Of a stretch of 25,589 bases of DNA, positions 25,135 to 25,589 are shown piece after piece. Every line of letters starts with the position of its first letter. Within the stretch, counting starts at the first letter, position 1. Where the stretch lies: assembly GCF_015056685.1 (NCBI RefSeq), contig NZ_SVFW01000051.1, forward strand, positions 1 through 25,589. Reading direction: 5' to 3'. The translations under genes and the position numbers were made by a program. This DNA comes from Butyrivibrio sp. (GTDB taxonomy: Bacteria; Bacillota; Clostridia; Lachnospirales; Lachnospiraceae). A model generated the notes under the pieces. The model was given only the letters and a program-made list of their open reading frames with translations. It was not told the origin of the DNA and did not search any database.

Positions 25135-25589
25135 ATGAATTTTGAAGATATTACTGCACAAAGCCGTCAGGCCGTAACCGAGATACTTGAAAAAGCACGC
25201 CTTAAAGCAGGCGATATCTTTGTGATAGGATGTTCCTCAAGTGAGATTCTTGGTGACCAGATAGGAACAGCCACAAATCTTGACTCAGCAAATGCAGTGT
25301 ACGATGGCATTATGCCTGTTTTAAAAGAAAATGGCATATTTGCAGCTGTGCAGTGCTGTGAACACTTAAACAGAGCTCTTGTAATGGAAAGAGCCGCCAT
25401 GGAAAAATACGGATTTGAACAGGTTAATGCAATTCCTCAGCCAAATCACGCAGGTGGCGCCATGGCAACAGTCAGCTACCAGAGATTTGAGGATCCTGTT
25501 CTTGTTGAATCAATATGTGGGAAAGCCGATGCCGGAATCGATATTGGCGGAACCATGATAGGAATGCACATGCATAGCGTTGTAGTTCC
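25135..25589 (+). CDS. YwlG-like (TIGR01440/UPF0340) protein, truncated by window end
   Basis: First 151 residues of a protein of the YwlG/UPF0340 family, whose biochemical role is unknown to me. The family has about 180-190 residues, so roughly 30 are missing past the right edge. Recognisable marks are FVIGCSSSEILGDQIGT, the block AAVQCCEHLNRALVMER with two cysteines and a His, PQPNHAGGAMAT and the C-terminal start DAGIDIGGTMIGMHMHSVVV, which is rich in Gly, Met and His. No signal peptide or membrane segment. The ATG at 25135 follows AGGGG ten bases upstream; an in-frame ATG at 25117 would add six residues. It diverges from the EAL gene. In Firmicutes relatives it often lies near serine hydroxymethyltransferase (glyA), which would be outside this window. 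Confidence 0.85.
   Translation, partial: MNFEDITAQSRQAVTEILEKARLKAGDIFVIGCSSSEILGDQIGTATNLDSANAVYDGIMPVLKENGIFAAVQCCEHLNRALVMERAAMEKYGFEQVNAIPQPNHAGGAMATVSYQRFEDPVLVESICGKADAGIDIGGTMIGMHMHSVVV

Overview
The window is a gene-dense stretch of low-GC Firmicutes chromosome, most likely from a Butyrivibrio- or Pseudobutyrivibrio-like member of the Lachnospiraceae. This assignment is inferred from AddAB-type recombination, a ThiT ECF transporter under a TPP riboswitch, AsnA-type asparagine synthesis, several c-di-GMP proteins, purine-rich Shine-Dalgarno sequences and the general look of the proteins. Most genes are housekeeping genes. No rRNA, tRNA, CRISPR array, insertion sequence or phage gene is visible.

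Layout, in the direction of transcription. On the minus strand from the right: an EAL-type c-di-GMP phosphodiesterase with a dead GGDEF domain and a PAS-like tail (24938-22806), then addB and addA close behind it, a likely three-gene operon. Next is thiT, with its own promoter, TPP riboswitch and a hairpin that looks like a terminator and also holds the Shine-Dalgarno sequence. hflX runs the other way (plus) and overlaps the 3' end of thiT by 11 bases. asnA diverges from hflX and is followed by a small HPr-fold protein that, like Crh, has Gln in place of the phosphorylated His but keeps the regulatory Ser; a strong hairpin terminator follows. Then come a RecB/Cas4-like nuclease fused to an XPD/DinG-type iron-sulfur helicase, a 426-base non-coding stretch, and a probable long operon: TPR-GGDEF diguanylate cyclase, valS, folC, a 54-residue unknown protein, a zinc-ribbon/TPR membrane protein and an MBOAT O-acyltransferase. 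The last gene ends exactly where a GC-rich double-hairpin element begins, at the left window edge. At the right edge, on the plus strand, lies a truncated gene of the YwlG/TIGR01440 family.

Themes. Genome maintenance is represented by AddAB and the nuclease-helicase. c-di-GMP turnover is represented by one probably active cyclase and one probably active phosphodiesterase, in separate operons led by or containing housekeeping genes. The most unusual part is the non-coding stretch at 8852-9277. It holds a same-strand cluster of DnaA-box-like 9-mers, one of them a perfect TTATCCACA, next to a segment of about 75% A+T, plus a pair of 14-base direct repeats and three TGAC-N6/7-GTCA palindromes. 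This could be a DnaA-binding regulatory or titration site, or an origin-like element. That reading is a hypothesis. The other candidates for novelty are the Crh-like protein with an inverted repeat bracketing its leader, the thiT expression platform, the unknown 54-residue protein and the double hairpin at the left edge.
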